Below are positions 11,528 to 23,525 of a stretch of DNA of 64,000 nucleotides, piece by piece (the first letter of the stretch is position 1; each line of letters starts with the position of its first letter). The notes under the pieces were generated by a model that saw only the letters and a list, made by a program, of their open reading frames with translations, was not told the DNA's origin and searched no databases. The translations under genes and the position numbers were made by a program. The stretch is from Ophiura sarsii. Its lineage: Eukaryota > Echinodermata > Ophiuroidea > Amphilepidida > Ophiuridae. Where the stretch lies: positions 39,260,656-39,324,655 of the forward strand of contig CM069445.1 of the NCBI GenBank assembly GCA_035610835.1. Reading direction: 5' to 3'.

Positions 11528-12929
11528 CAACAAACAAGAAACTTTTTATTATGTATTTTCTCAGTTTCCTCTGAAACCTGTATTCTGTACATGCAAAGCA
11601 CAAAATATAGCTACAAGAATCAGGTTTAATATATTCAGTAGACCAATTACTACTACTAGTATACATGTACTGTTAGTTTATGTACCATACACAAAATGTT
11701 GAGTATTCTTTAACAGACGGTTGAACTCACTTTTCCAACATTCACACATGAATATCACAGCATCAGACAAATACCACAAATTATGTCTATGAGCAAGTAC
11801 CTTCAATTTTCACTTTTATTTTTTTCATTAATATTTTTCGTTCCTGAAATATGCGTATTTAAGTAGGTCTGCGACGTAAGGACGGAAAATGGACATGGGT
11901 TTCACACGTGACATGGTTTTTATGAAAACTCTGCGTCATGTCTGCTTTAGTGTGGAATTGCCCTTAAACATTAATCACATAATTCATGCAAACAGCTTTG
12001 ACCCTCCTAAAATATGATGTTGACTCTTTCACGATATCAACCAAGCAAACCAAGAACATGACAAGTATATGAATATGATGTTTACAATATTTCTTTAAAA
12101 TTTGTTATTTTGCACTCACTATCTATGCTAGTACCCAATTGATGCAAATGCAAAAAAATGTGTTATGCCTACAATATTTAAACATTATTTTGCAATTTGT
12201 TCAAGTTATTTTATTGATCATGTTGTTGTGGAATAACGAATTGGGTATCTATTTTACTTACAACTAAATGTATTTCCAACCATCATTATTAACAAACTTG
12301 GTGCAATAATACTCAAAAGCAAAATTAAATGGCTTTAATATTGTTGGTTGATATTAGTATATCAAAACAAGATCGTACATTGTTTTATAGTCTATTTTGA
12401 GGGCTGATCAAAAAGTTTTTGTACGCTCCATTTCACATATTATATTTGCTGCAGAATCAGATTTGGCAAATTCTATAGGCCTACAAAATATACATCCTCT
12501 ATAAATTTACATGTGAGGGAGCTAATATTAATAATGTGGTGTAAAGGTTCGCATAACACAATCAAAATACGGCCATTGGTGACACTGATCAGCCCTCATG
12601 TTCAGAAATGCACACGTATGAAAGGCTATTTTTCTGAAGATGTTGATCCTGATGTAGATGGCCCAAAATATTCAACAAAGTATTATTTGTTTGTTGCTTC
12701 TTATTTCCGGCTGCTGGACTCTTTTCTAACATTTTGATCCAGCCATCTACAATAGGAATCGAATGACATCTTCAAACAACACACCTTTCTCACGAAGCAT
12801 AACTAGTGTCGCAAGCAAGATTAAATCGTGCACGCAAATTGGCACCACAATCTGCATATACATGTATATGAGCTTAGACTGATACAAGGTTTAATAGTTC
12901 CATGTATTATGGAAACGCCCCACAGTTGA

Positions 12930-13672
12930 CAGTCAAGGAAAGCCTCGTCCAGCAGATGACTTTCTTCCAAGGGCACAGATCAAAATCAGGTTTCGTGCTG
13001 GGGAACTTAAAATTGATGATGCTGCTGCCATAAGTGAATTTGCAAAGGAGTTTGCAGTCAAACCAATGTTTGTGCAACAGTATGCGCCACATACAAGAGC
13101 TTAAATGGAAGGATAGCATGAGGAAAAATCAGCGGGCAGTAAATCGTGGCCAAAGAGATCAACAAGTCTATGAGGACTACAAATGGAATGAGCTTCTCGA
13201 GCAAAGCAAACTTAGCTCTCTTCAGGTTCCAGAGCTAAACAAATACATAGATAAACACAATATGCAACAGATGAAACAACAACAACAAAAAGTGAAAAAG
13301 TAATAGCGATCAGAAGACATATACTGCAAGGAGAGCTTTTGGGAAATGACAATACAGAAGTAGAAGCAGATGAGGACGTGGCAAGTGACGATCCTGAGGG
13401 AGTTGACAATGAAAATGAAGATACTGCCTCGGAAGTACTGGATGAGGATATCAGGAACAGTGAAAAGGAGGAAGAAATAAGCGAAAAGAAGAGTGAAAGC
13501 GAATATGAAAATGATGAAAACAATGATGCCGACAATGATAGCAGCGAAGGTAATGATGAAATTGTGGCCAGTGTTTGGATCAGATACAGAAGATGAAGAC
13601 CAAATGCAGATTGTTGTAACTAGAGGTGGTAGAAGAGCTGGGAGCTGGAAAAATGCATTTACAAGATTCTGA
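12930..13672 (+). pseudogene. Transposon-encoded protein remnant with SAP-like region and acidic C-terminus
   Basis: Three plus-strand segments read as one protein once frame breaks are ignored. Segment one (about 12940-13090) gives GKPRPADDFLPRAQIK and FAKEFAVKPMFVQQY. After a frame break at about 13080 the second (to 13302) gives ELKWKDSMRKNQRAVNR and YEDYKWNELLEQ...VPELNKYIDKHNM, which resembles the SAP-like helical segment common near the C-terminus of transposon proteins in aquatic invertebrates. The third (13339 to about 13590) is strongly acidic (Asp/Glu/Ser/Asn) and, after another frame break, ends VTRGGRRAGSWKNAF at a stop at 13672. It sits inside the 3.7 kb inverted-repeat element, so it is most likely that element's own gene. 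No catalytic triad was identified, and the family is uncertain. Confidence 0.45.
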
Positions 13673-13839
13673 AATGGTTGTTGAAAATATACATGATTTG
13701 TTTACAAAGGAAATAATTATTATGTATTTTATACAAAGATGCATTTGGCGCAATTTTGTAACATATTTGTCCCTTCTGAAATCCCACATTTTGCAAACTG
13801 TTACACCTGTTTAATAGTAGATGATATATGTCTTTGTTT

Positions 13840-14110
13840 TTTCAATTAAATTCAATATTTATTTTTTCAATTCAATATTTATTTTCCATCATATCAACAG
13901 GGACAAAATACAATGACAATTTAACAAGTAATATGATGGAGGAGGAACAACTAAAAGCAAAAGCCTGATGTTGTTGCACCCCCTTAAACAAAGCTTACAC
14001 TCTATTACAGAAGAATAGACAAATTACAATAACACAATTATAAGTTTAACATAACATAAGTTTAACATAACAGAAAAACAAACAAAAATAGACAGACGGA
14101 AAGGTAACAA
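13840..14110 (-). mobile_element. Probable LINE 3' tail, antisense
   Basis: Read on the minus strand the segment ends with repeated AAATAAATATTGAATTGAA units, the kind of short A-rich terminal repeat seen on LINE 3' ends. It begins near TTGTTTAAGGGGGTGC. No coding part is retained. It lies inside the 3.7 kb transposon. Confidence 0.35.
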
Positions 14111-14772
14111 GCAATGGATACATGATATCCCACGTGGAAGCAGCAACATTATATTTGTTTTGTTTTTGTGTTTTTTGATTTAAATTAATTAACATTATAT
14201 TGGTTTTTTGGTTTGTATAAAGTATGTTACAGTATTGTACACACTTTTATAATAACTATTCATTACAGAGAACATGTCCAATCGTTTAGAAAAAACCCAA
14301 CAGATTGTGAAATATGTGTCTAGTTGTTATAGCCATATGTCAAGTTTGCAGATGAGAAAGTATATGGTATGATACTGTAAATAAAATAATAAAAGTATGC
14401 TTATTGTCTTGTACTCAGTATGTGGAAGTATTTAAATACATAAAAGTTACGTATTAAGATAACACGACCAATATTACCAATGGATGATGTTATCTTTTTA
14501 ACACAATGTACAGATGAATGTACAATGTATACCTGTTGAGAATGTTCATAGAGCCTATACATGTAGGCGCTGTCACTAAAAATACATGAATAAAACCTTT
14601 ATTGTGAAAATAGTTCCCTAAAAAGTCAAGGGGGAACCCGAATTATTTTCTACATTATTAGGGGGGAACCCGCAAATTTTGACAGAAAATAGTGGGGGAA
14701 TCCCCCAAAAAATGGATTTAAAAAAATGGAAAATGCCCATCGCCCCCTGCCATATTAAGTGATCGCTCCCTA

Positions 14773-16880
14773 AATCCAAAGTGTTCCAAGTTAGGATGTT
14801 AATATTACTGTAATATTAGTTATTCATACAACACAACACACGGTACTGTTGCAATTTATACCAAACTAACATAAAACGATATTGCATGCTAGGTATTTAA
14901 ATATATTATAATATAACTCAGTATTGAACAAACATATTCATAACAAGGTATTTAAAAAAAACTGGACGGGGGAGATAGAAGACTGTTGAAAGTTCAAGAA
15001 CAGACATTAACAAACAGCGTTGCTACTATGTTTCCTAACAATTTAACTCTAAGGGATTCAAAAGTGTTTTTGATATCAAATGAAAGGTCCCATTTCTCAT
15101 TACACTGATGATGCCCTTAAATCTAGAATAGGGTCAACAACCTTTAAGGCGTATGGTTAACATTGATGAAGAAGTTGGATTGGGGTAATTAAAGTTGTAT
15201 GGTGGACACCGAATCATTCAGAAATATTATAAGGACACATTGAGAAATAGGTTATGTAAAACTTTTTTTATGAAAGACTGGTACCTTCTGTTTAAAGTTT
15301 GAAAATGAAAATAGGCTTATCCATTTTATTTGCGGCGGTTTTAGACTTTGCTAAACATGCTCAGCATTATCAGTGCACGCAGTGTACGTATACAACACAC
15401 TGACCCATCTGCAGGCCGTCAGCTACGCGGAAATCTCTGCACAACGCATGTATACCATACGCCAACATTTCCACCCTGAAAGTACGTTGTGAAATTGCCG
15501 TTTTTTGGTCGAAGTCATGACTAAATTATTATGAAACTCCAGAATTTATCGCAAATGATGTGTATTATAAAAACAATCGATGACAGAAAATAAAATTTAT
15601 TGATAAATGTGGATTTTTAAGGGGCTGAAGTCGACAGGTTTTCTAGCGATACATAGTCATTGGGAATACTACGCATCGCAAACAGTCGCGATTTAAACAA
15701 ATTGTTGACACTTTTTAGAGGTGAATAATGATTTTTAAAATAGTTTAGCCAATAATCTGAGAAGAGTTAGAATCTACAGATTTTTTAACTAAATAGAGGA
15801 GGGTGTACACTTTTATTTGGTACCTTGGCCAATGTTCAAGTTTTACAACAAGTATTTTTCTTATTTATTTTGAAATATTTACCAAGTTATTTGGAGATTT
15901 GATGAGGTATTCATCTCAGTCAATCAAACAAAGGCATTCAAGCCGTAGCGTTGTATTATTCCATGATGGTTTTAGATTACATATTCTTGGTGAAATTATA
16001 CACCGATATGGCTTGAAAAATAACATACCAGTATATAATTTCCTACGAGAATTGAAATCTGATGATCCAGTATCAAACAACAACGTCCAAAATGTCTCAA
16101 GAAATATTCCAAAATGTCTCCGGCCGTCCATACCATCGATGTATTCATACACACGCAGTTGTATACACCCGGGCATACACCACTACAGCACTGCATTGCA
16201 CTAACAGTGCATGGCAAAGGTCGAGGGGTTGTTGCCATATCATTGGGCTAATCATATTGAAGGGTTCACCTAGACTGTAACTCTCAGCCGCCCTCTTATG
16301 TCGCTATCTTGCAGGCTCCGATATTTGTACAGCTTTAGCGTCCGTACGGTAATATTGATGACTGGGGGATGTAGCCTAGGGTTCGCCATAATCATTGGGC
16401 TAATTGCGAGAGCCAAGGCAACACGGAACAAAGAGGCCGTGCCGTGGCCGTGGACTCAGTGACTCAGTATATTACTAAATCATATAATATAATACAAAAT
16501 AGCATCCAAATAGCTTAGTATATTACTAAATGGCATCCAAATAGCTGAAATAACTTACTGTGTCCTCTTACCTTCATATTATAACAATATCAATTACATT
16601 TTACAACAAAATCGCTTCAGAAGATGATTAATGCAAGTTATTAGCAAATGCCGCGAATTTTAGGGGTTTGTGAAAAGGTTACGACTTAGAAACGTCGTTT
16701 CAAATGACGGGCTCGTCATCTCCCCCGTCAAAAAACATGCACTTGGTGTGGTAAGTTCTTTTGTGACGTAGTCAACGGCGCGTGACGACAGTCCGTTGCG
16801 TCCTATCCAACAAGTCTTATTCAAAAGGCGCGCATTACACTTTTGTACAGCCACAGGGATCCCTTAGATAGGGACGCACC
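14773..16880. other. Gene-free stretch
   Basis: No domain-bearing frame was found. Open frames at about 15800-16280 on both strands overlap one another and show no recognisable motifs. A short direct repeat (TTACTAAAT...GCATCCAAATAGCT) occurs at about 16445-16547, and CATTGGGCTAAT recurs at about 16242 and 16396. Confidence 0.45.
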
Positions 16881-16881
16881 A

Positions 16882-17041
16882 TTAGATTTTCAGGAGGGCG
16901 GGGTAGGAAGTTTTTTTTTTAAAACCTCTACCCCACCCAACACAATATGAATGAATACATTTTTTTTTTAAATCCCCCCTTACGGTCGCCAAACACAAAA
17001 AAATCCCCCCTGAACCCAACTTCCTACCCCTGAAAATCTAA
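16882..17041. mobile_element. Short inverted-repeat element
   Basis: TTAGATTTTCAGG at the left and CCTGAAAATCTAA at the right form inverted ends, and the match continues (GGTAGGAAGTT / AACTTCCTACC). The interior has T runs and C runs. No target duplication could be fixed. Confidence 0.55.
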
Positions 17042-17465
17042 CAGAGGAGGGGCGGGCGGGCGGATTTTTTTTAAAAATTTTTTTTAAATTTTCTTTTACC
17101 ACCGGAAGCTCAAAGTTCAGCCAACAAGAAATTGAAATCACTCTGAGAGTCGCACATATATGTTATAAACACTTAATTTAATATTCAATGCCATTAAAAA
17201 AAAATCTGAAAAAAAAATCTGATTTTTTAAAAAAAAACGGCCCTAAATGCGGAGCGGGCGGTCGGGGACAACATAACAAAAAAAAATTTGGCCGAAGTTG
17301 ATACCGATTTTATTTCACAGAATTTGGAAAAATGCACATATCTCCCATTTCAAATGACCAATTTGAATAAAATAAAATGTATAGGTTTAGCTAGTAATGC
17401 CACCTTGCAAGAGGTCAATGAATGAGTCAAAGTTCTGAATAATCCAAACCCATAGCCCGAGTGTT
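17042..17465. other. A/T-run and G-rich unassigned DNA
   Basis: Poly-A/T tracts and a GGGCGGGCGGGCGG tract at about 17050 are present. No gene is seen. Confidence 0.4.
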
Positions 17466-17828
17466 GTGGTTTTCATACATCACCTACGGCCCGTCGCATG
17501 CGGCCGGGCCGCCATGGTGTTTTTGTGGCCCGCGAGAATGTCTCAAAAAGAAGAAGAAAAAAATCAATATATTTTACATCATCACAAAACAGCTAGCTGC
17601 TTAGCATTACTTGGCTGTTCCTCAACTTACGTAGGTCTATTTTCCCCATTAATTGTCATCTTAGTAGTAGGCCTACTGTATTTACGTTTTTGTGAAGATA
17701 AATTATTAAGCGCACACGTAGGCCTACACACGTAACCTATTATTGCCTGACAGTTTCTGTTTCTGTTTCGGTTTCGGTTAAGTCGGAATATCTGGCCCAT
17801 TCATTCAAAAAGGTTGCCCATCCCTGCT
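17466..17828 (-). mobile_element. hAT-like remnant (one end)
   Basis: On the minus strand the segment begins CAGGGATGGGCAACC (17814-17828 inverted), close to the CAGNGNTNGGCAACC ends of Charlie-like hAT elements, and its far part holds the GGCCCGC-rich text common in those elements (about 17485-17535). The opposite terminal repeat was not found, so it is a partial or decayed copy. Two TAGGCCTA palindromes lie within it. Confidence 0.4.
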
Positions 17829-17927
17829 ATAAATAGATAGTTTTCTATTTTTAGTTGTTTTTGATGGAAAAGTTTTCTATTCCATAGAATTTAGGAGTGG
17901 AATGTGTATGGGTAGGGTCAAAAAAAT

Positions 17928-18132
17928 TCGCACGGTCAAAAAATTTCGCACGGTCAAAAAAATTTCGCACGGTCACAAAATTTGAGTAACCGGCCCTGAG
18001 AGGCCCAAAACTTTAGTAACCGGCCCTGAGAGGCCCAAAACTTTAGTAACCGGCCCTGAGAGGCCCAAAACTTTAGTAACCGGCCCTGAGAGGCCCAAAA
18101 CTTTAGTAACCGGCCCTGAGAGGCCCAAAACC
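17928..18132. repeat. Minisatellite: short TTTCGCACGGTCA units then 30-bp units
   Basis: From 17928 to 17978 the motif TTCGCACGGTCAMAAAA repeats four times. From 17980 a 30-base unit (TTTAGTAACCGGCCCTGAGA plus GGCCCAAAAC) repeats five times almost without change. The minus-strand open frame here (WASQGRLLKF repeated) is a by-product of the 30-base period. The CGCACGGTCA motif also recurs at 34148-34225. Confidence 0.9.
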
Positions 18133-18633
18133 AAGCGGCCCATGTGGCGATCGCCAAAACGCCACCGTGGCCAGTCCGCCCCTGTGTCCTATAGCCTTTA
18201 ACGCCTAAAGCCCCGCCATTAACCCTGGCTCTAATTGGCCCGGTAGTTCGACTGAGCTCTCCTCTATTGGCTGATCAAAATGGTATGAGACTTACCTTTA
18301 AATTGTTCTTGCGCGTGCGCCACTGGACGCACACGTACGCGAAAGTTGGATTGCTTACAAAATATTCTCAAACCCTATTTTATGTCTATGCCGAAAATAT
18401 GCCTATTTTGAACCATAACTTTCCTTTTTAAAATGAATAAATCAATAATCTGAAAAGGCTACGATGTCCGGAATGATATTTGAGGGATTTTGGTGCACAG
18501 AATCTTAGAAATGTATGAGATAACCGGATATCAATTGGATTGACAGGGTTGTTAAACCTTATGCCTACGAATCAGCATGGTGCCGTTTCCTACTTGATTT
18601 AAATTGCCATTAATGCAATGACTAACACAAATA
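18133..18633. other. Unassigned DNA
   Basis: No gene, inverted repeat or known element is recognised. Confidence 0.4.
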
Positions 18634-19155
18634 ACACAACACCAAAAGTAAGTCCCCCCCTAAACAATTCGTCATAACATCGTAAAATAAAACATTTTAC
18701 CAATAAAACTTAGTTAGAAATAATCCTATGACTGTTTCCTAAGTTATGGTTGAAAATGAAAGATTTCCATTACTTCATGGCTGAATGAGCTCAAATGGAA
18801 GACTAAAACTGCCCTTCTCAAAAGTCACAAAAGTTTATGAATTGCTTCTCACTAATGGAAAAGTACCCGTGGCTGAGCAAAATTTAGTGTAATGTGTAAT
18901 CAATTCATGATCATTCAGCCATGTAAATCCCATTCTTGGCTCAATATTAGCATAGTGAGTTGTGACTTTTGAGAAGGGCAGTTTTTTCTTATTTTTGAGC
19001 TTATTCAGCCATGAAGTCATGGACATCTTTCATTTTCAAACACCACTTTAGGAAACAGTCATAAGATTATTTCTAACTAAGTTTTATTGGTAAAATGTTT
19101 TATCTTACGATGTTATGACGAATTGTTTAGGGGGACTTACTTTTGGTGTTGTGTT
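18634..19155. mobile_element. Foldback element with about 190-bp arms
   Basis: The left arm (ACACAACACCAAAAGTAAGT at 18634 to AAAAGTCACAA at about 18830) is inverted in the right arm (about 18958-19155). Arms match through ATTTCTAACTAAGTTTTATT, GGAAACAGTCATA and GAGAAGGGCAGTTTT. The unique centre is about 130 bases. It directly abuts retrotransposon sequence on its right. Confidence 0.85.
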
Positions 19156-20764
19156 TAGTTAAAGAACCTACTGTACAAGAATACAAGACGCCACTCGCAA
19201 TATCTTGGACTTAGTTCTTACTTCACATCCTAACTTCATTGAGAATTGCCACGTCATCGACGGCTTAAGTGATCACTTAATGGTATCCTGCACCATTAAC
19301 CTAAAACCAAGGAGAGCCAAGAAACATCCAAGGAAGATCTACCTTTACAGCAAAGCGGACAAGAAGAAACTGGTGTTCCGACCTGGCTGACTTTCAAACA
19401 TCCTTCTTCAAAAACGATCCGGACCAGCAATCTGTCCAAGACAACTGGAATGTGTTTAAGTCTGAAATGACAAGACTGGTTGACAAGCACATACCTTCTA
19501 AAATCGTCAAGGTCAAACCAGTCTAAACCTTGGATTACAGAAGAAGTAAGAAGGATGTCAAGAAAGAAATAAAGGCTTTACAACAGAGCCAAGTCAACAC
19601 AAAATGTAGTGACTGGATCAAATACCGCTCATTCTAAAAGCTGCTGCAGAAAAAGTGCAGAAAGGACTATTTGGTCTTTTCAGAACAACATGTTTAGTGA
19701 CACCTCTGATTCATCAAATAAACAATTTTGGAAATTCATAAATGCCAAAAAGCAAGAGCCTACAACTGTCTCTTCTCTCAAGACTGGCAACAAAGTGATT
19801 TTTGATAGCAAGGGGAAGGCCACAGCATTCAACAATCAATTTCGCAGCGTATTCACATCAGAAAATGTCTCAACCATGCCTGAACTTGGCGAATCTACAT
19901 TTCCTGCAATGGAAAACATTAACGTCACTTGCGATGGGGTTCTCAAACTCTTGCAATCCCTGAAAGTCAAGAAAGCAACTGGGCCTGACAATCTCCCTGC
20001 CCGCCTACTGAAGGAATATGCTGACGAGATCTCACCAATCCTGACATACATATTCCAAAGATCCTTGAACTCGGGTGATGTTCCATCAGACTGGCGTGAA
20101 GCCAACATATCGCCTATCTTTAAAAAGGGAGATAGAGCCAGCCATCCAACTACCGTCCAGTGTCAATAACATCCATCTGCTGCAAACTCTTAGAACATAT
20201 CATCTTCAGTAACATAATGGATAACCTCCATCACATACTCAACGATGCCCAACACGGTTTTCGTCCGGGTCGTTCTTGCGAAACCCAACTGATCATAACA
20301 GCTCAAGATCTTACGAAGTCCATGGATGATCGTGAACGGGTTGATGCCATTGTATTGGATTTTTCTAAGGCGTTTGACCGTGTACCCCACCAGCGACTCC
20401 TACGGAAACTTGACCACCATGGCATCAGAGGCCCCCTTCTTGTGTGGATGGAGAACTTCTTAACCCAGCGATCCCAGCGTGTTGTTATTGACGGAAAGTC
20501 TTCTGACTGGGTACCTGTCACATCAGGGGTACCCCAGGGCACTGTGTTGGGATCCCTACTCTTTCTCACCTTTATAAATGACCTGCCATCCGGTATCGCC
20601 TCAAAGCTGCGACTGTTTGCAGACGACTGTCTCATATATAGATCCATCAATAACACCAGTCAGTGACAGTTCATTGCTATACAAGAAGATCTTTGACAAG
20701 CTCCACCAGTGGTCACTTAATTGGCAGATGCTTTTCAACATAGAGAAATGCCACTTGATGCGAT

Positions 20765-20930
20765 TGACCGTTATATCGTTATATTATCAATGTTACTGTA
20801 TATTTATATTATATGTACGTTACTACATGTATAATTACTATGATTTTGTAAATCATGCCAATTGTGGCAATATTTTGTGTATTTGGGCCGATGGCCTCAT
20901 GTACTTGGAAATAAAACTAAACTAAACTAA
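20765..20930 (+). mobile_element. LINE/SINE 3' tail inserted in the CR1-like element
   Basis: A 165-base insert that interrupts the RT frame. It ends GGCCTCATGTACTTGGAAAT followed by AAACTAAACTAAACTAA, a short-repeat tail typical of CR1/L2-family 3' ends. It has no coding part. Confidence 0.6.
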
Positions 20931-21362
20931 CCCGTCGTCGCAACATCACAGACAGCAACTACCACCTCGGAGGCAATCAGCTTAGTGACAGCTTACTTCT
21001 GTGACTGAATACCCATACCTGGGCCTTACTTTCTCAACTGAAATGTCGTGGCAAAAACAGATCAACAAAATGACCACCAAGGCGAACAGGATGCTTGGAC
21101 TTCTACGACGCAACATGAGACACAGCTCCAATCAGATTAGACAACAAGCTTTCATAGGGCTCGTCAGGCCACATCTCGAGTACTGTTGCCCAGTATGGAG
21201 TCCCCACACCCAGAAGGACACTAACAGGATTGAAAGCATTCAACGCCGCGCTGCCAGATTTGTGCTCCAAAAATACCACCGCAGAGAGAGTGTGTCCACT
21301 ATGATACAACAACTCAAATGGAACTCTCTGGAATGGAGAAGGCAAGCAGTCTGGCCATGATG

Positions 21363-22080
21363 TATCAATCAATCAATCAATCAATCTTTATTTCCAGTAT
21401 AAAAAAATAATACATCAAATCACAATCACATATATAAAAAACACAATATGGAGGAGTAGACTGGAAAGCCAATGAGGCCCGTTTATGGTCTACCCCTTAA
21501 AACAAGCAGTACATAAACAAACATTTTATACTACAATAAACAATAAGAAACCCACAACACCATTATACAAGACAGAACAAGGACGGGCTCAAATACAAGA
21601 GATTACTCGTAATTTTGGATAAGGTTTTGCTTTAACTGGGTTCGGAAATGCTTTAACGATTTGGATTGTTTCATGTTTTCGGGAAGTGAATTCCAGAGAA
21701 TTGGACCATTGGTTCGAATAGCACGGTCGGGGAAAGTCTTTTTGTTATTTGTCATGTTAAAATCATTGCCATGTCTTGTTGGGTAGTTGTGAACATCTGA
21801 ACGCTTTGAAAAGAAGGTTTTAAAAGCTCTGGGTAGATCAGCATTTATGGAATATTTAAACATGAATACCCCAAGTTCCATTGTGTACATATCGGTTATT
21901 GTAAGAAAATTATACTTAGCAAATAAAGGTGCTGTGTGACTCCTATAGTGACTATTAGAGATGGTTCTAATTGCCCATTTTTGCAGTTTTAAACAAGTTT
22001 GTCTAGATATGATTTACAAGTTTTGCCCCATATAAGTATTCCATAGCTGAGATAAGATAAGATCAGCAACAACATTGTCG
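21363..22080 (-). pseudogene. 5'-truncated non-LTR retrotransposon in antisense, nested
   Basis: The minus strand reads a retrotransposon C-terminus (DVHNYPTRHGNDF, then TNGPILWNSLPENMK) from 21890 to 21603. A 3' UTR follows, and the element ends in an (ATTG)n tail at 21366-21390. The insert splits the thumb region of the plus-strand CR1-like copy. Host sequence resumes at about 22058-22080 (AACAACATTGTCGCCATC). It is clearly of another family than its host, with different C-terminal motifs. It lacks RT motifs because of 5' truncation. Confidence 0.8.
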
Positions 22081-22325
22081 CCATCAATCCTGCCGATTAC
22101 ATGTCTCCCATGATACCAAGTAGCACAAGGTCATACCATCCTAACAAATACCAAATCATCACCAGCCGCACACAGCTCTACCAATACTCCTTCTTTCCAA
22201 GAACTGTCCAACTATGGAACTCCCTTCCAGCATCAGCCCTGACTGCCATCAGTGGAGGCATTCAAAGGAAGGGTATCCAACAGTCTTTAAGTAGCTGCCT
22301 CGTTTTTACTCGCACATAATAGTGG

Positions 22326-23521
22326 ATCTGCACAATTATATGTTAGTTTTTCGTCTTCAGGCACCCATACGTCTAAACTTCATAGGTGCATCAATCAACC
22401 CCTTAGCATTGCGTCCAGTCTTTTGGATTCTGCTGAGTGTACCAACGTAAACGTAAAACGTAACGTGTAAACACTGTTTGACTGCGTGTGCGGCAGCGAG
22501 ATCGAGGCGAATCTTCTTGGTAAACTACTTCCGGTTGTAAACTCGCCAAGATTCAGCTTCCTGCTTTGACAGCTGATAAATTGCCGGCAATTACGATGTC
22601 AGAGAAAAGAAAACATTGGATTATAAACCTTATTTTGGAGGTTATTTTATCGAATAGCAAGCTCAAATATGTGGCTAAAAGATCTCCCCATGATTTATCA
22701 GGGTCAACTGTGATCATAAAGTGGTAAGAATCTAGTAAATAGCCAAGCCTAAGGAAAAGATCGTAAGTTTGGGATCCAAATTCGGCAGACTCGCCGTGCA
22801 TTTGATTTTAACACACGAAGCGAAGTCTAAAATTGCACTTGGGATTTTCAGAACCGAGGGCCCATTTTCGTTACAATACTTAAATCAAGAATATATCAGT
22901 TATGCTCAACTGCTTTCGCGCATTGATAAAAAACAAAATATTTAATGGAAATATGAAGAGGTGGCTTTTCGCCAAAATTTCGGTAAGGCTTTCGAGTTTC
23001 GTCTCGATAAAATCTTGGTCACCAGAGTCGCAGAGAGAGGCAGATACACCAGATCGCACCAAAATGAGATTGAAATTTGAAAACAAATCTACTTCAGGGG
23101 GGGGCACATCCCCCCTCAGACACCCCCGCATTGGATAGTCCACCACCAGAAAATTCAAGATGTCTTTTTTGTTCTTCAGCCCCCCGGTAAACCCAGTGTC
23201 TGGCTCCGCCTGGTAGGTGATCATCTAGAATAGTACAGGAAAACCATACGTTAGTGGGGGTTTTTTCTTCTTTTTTCCCCCCTACTTAGGATGGGACAGT
23301 GCGAATTGTCTTTGCCGATGAATAATACTAACTGATGACAAATTATACTAAGTATGACTTGTTGTACTAGGGATCATCCCAATTCTGTTACCTGGTTTAC
23401 CTGGAGACTGGAGTGGGTTTGTTGTGGGGGTGGGGATCTGGGGAGGGTTTGTGGTGGGGTGGGGCAACTGTTGTTTTCATTAGCAAAATTTCCAAAATTT
23501 GCGATATATATTATGTTTCAC
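22326..23521. other. Unassigned DNA with a weak first-exon candidate
   Basis: Position 22330-22480 is probably the 3' UTR of the CR1-like copy. At 22594 a plus-strand frame starts MSEKRKHWIINLILE and runs about 43 codons to a GTAAGA donor-like site. No homology is recognised and no downstream exon was found. G-rich text occurs at 23090-23110 and 23395-23470. Confidence 0.3.
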
Positions 23522-23525
23522 TTAA

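Larger units (their letters stand above)
11050..14769 (+). mobile_element. 3.7 kb DNA transposon with inverted ends and a decayed gene
   Basis: The left end GGGAGCGATCATTTAATATG at about 11050 is matched in reverse orientation at 14737-14769 (GCCCCCTGCCATATTAAGTG onward). The inverted match is about 33 bases and then degrades into related G-run motifs. TAA borders both ends and may be the target duplication. The left end is itself tandemly duplicated. The interior holds a broken plus-strand gene (about 12930-13672) and a probable antisense retroelement tail (about 13840-14110). The superfamily is not assigned. Confidence 0.6.
19188..22325 (+). pseudogene. CR1-like non-LTR retrotransposon, frameshifted and interrupted twice
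   Basis: Plus-strand remains of one endonuclease/reverse-transcriptase polyprotein. The C-terminal part of an AP endonuclease (NILDLVLTSHPNF, then GLSDH) lies at about 19190-19270. The linker and RT N-terminus follow (KATGPDNLPARLL at about 19970; NISPIFKKGDRAS at 20105). The RT core at 20160-20666 has the motif-A aspartate in LDFSKAFDRVPH, motif B VTSGVPQGTVLG and the catalytic FADD in RLFADDCLIY. After an insertion at 20765-20930 the thumb region resumes (YPYLGLTFS; QRRAARFV at about 21250). After a second insertion at about 21363-22080 the C-terminal NPADYMSPM...VQLWNSLPASAL follows. Several frameshifts break the frame, so the copy is inactive. Its N-terminus is missing. Confidence 0.88.

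Noticed and set aside
12401..12597. Small element with AGGGCTGATCA inverted ends
   Set aside because: The inverted match is only 11 bases and no target duplication or extension of the arms is visible.
13339..13596. Independent acidic protein gene
   Set aside because: It reads better as the C-terminal part of the transposon protein that begins upstream, separated by frame breaks.
15803..16280. Several overlapping frames on both strands
   Set aside because: No domain, no codon pattern, no splice context; overlapping both strands suggests chance.
17980..18132. Regular 30-bp repeats resembling a CRISPR array
   Set aside because: Units are contiguous with no unique spacers, the genome is clearly eukaryotic, and no cas genes are present. 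It is a minisatellite.
22594..22725. First exon of a host gene (MSEKRKHWIINLILE...)
   Set aside because: A donor-like site follows, but no upstream promoter evidence, homologue or second exon was found.
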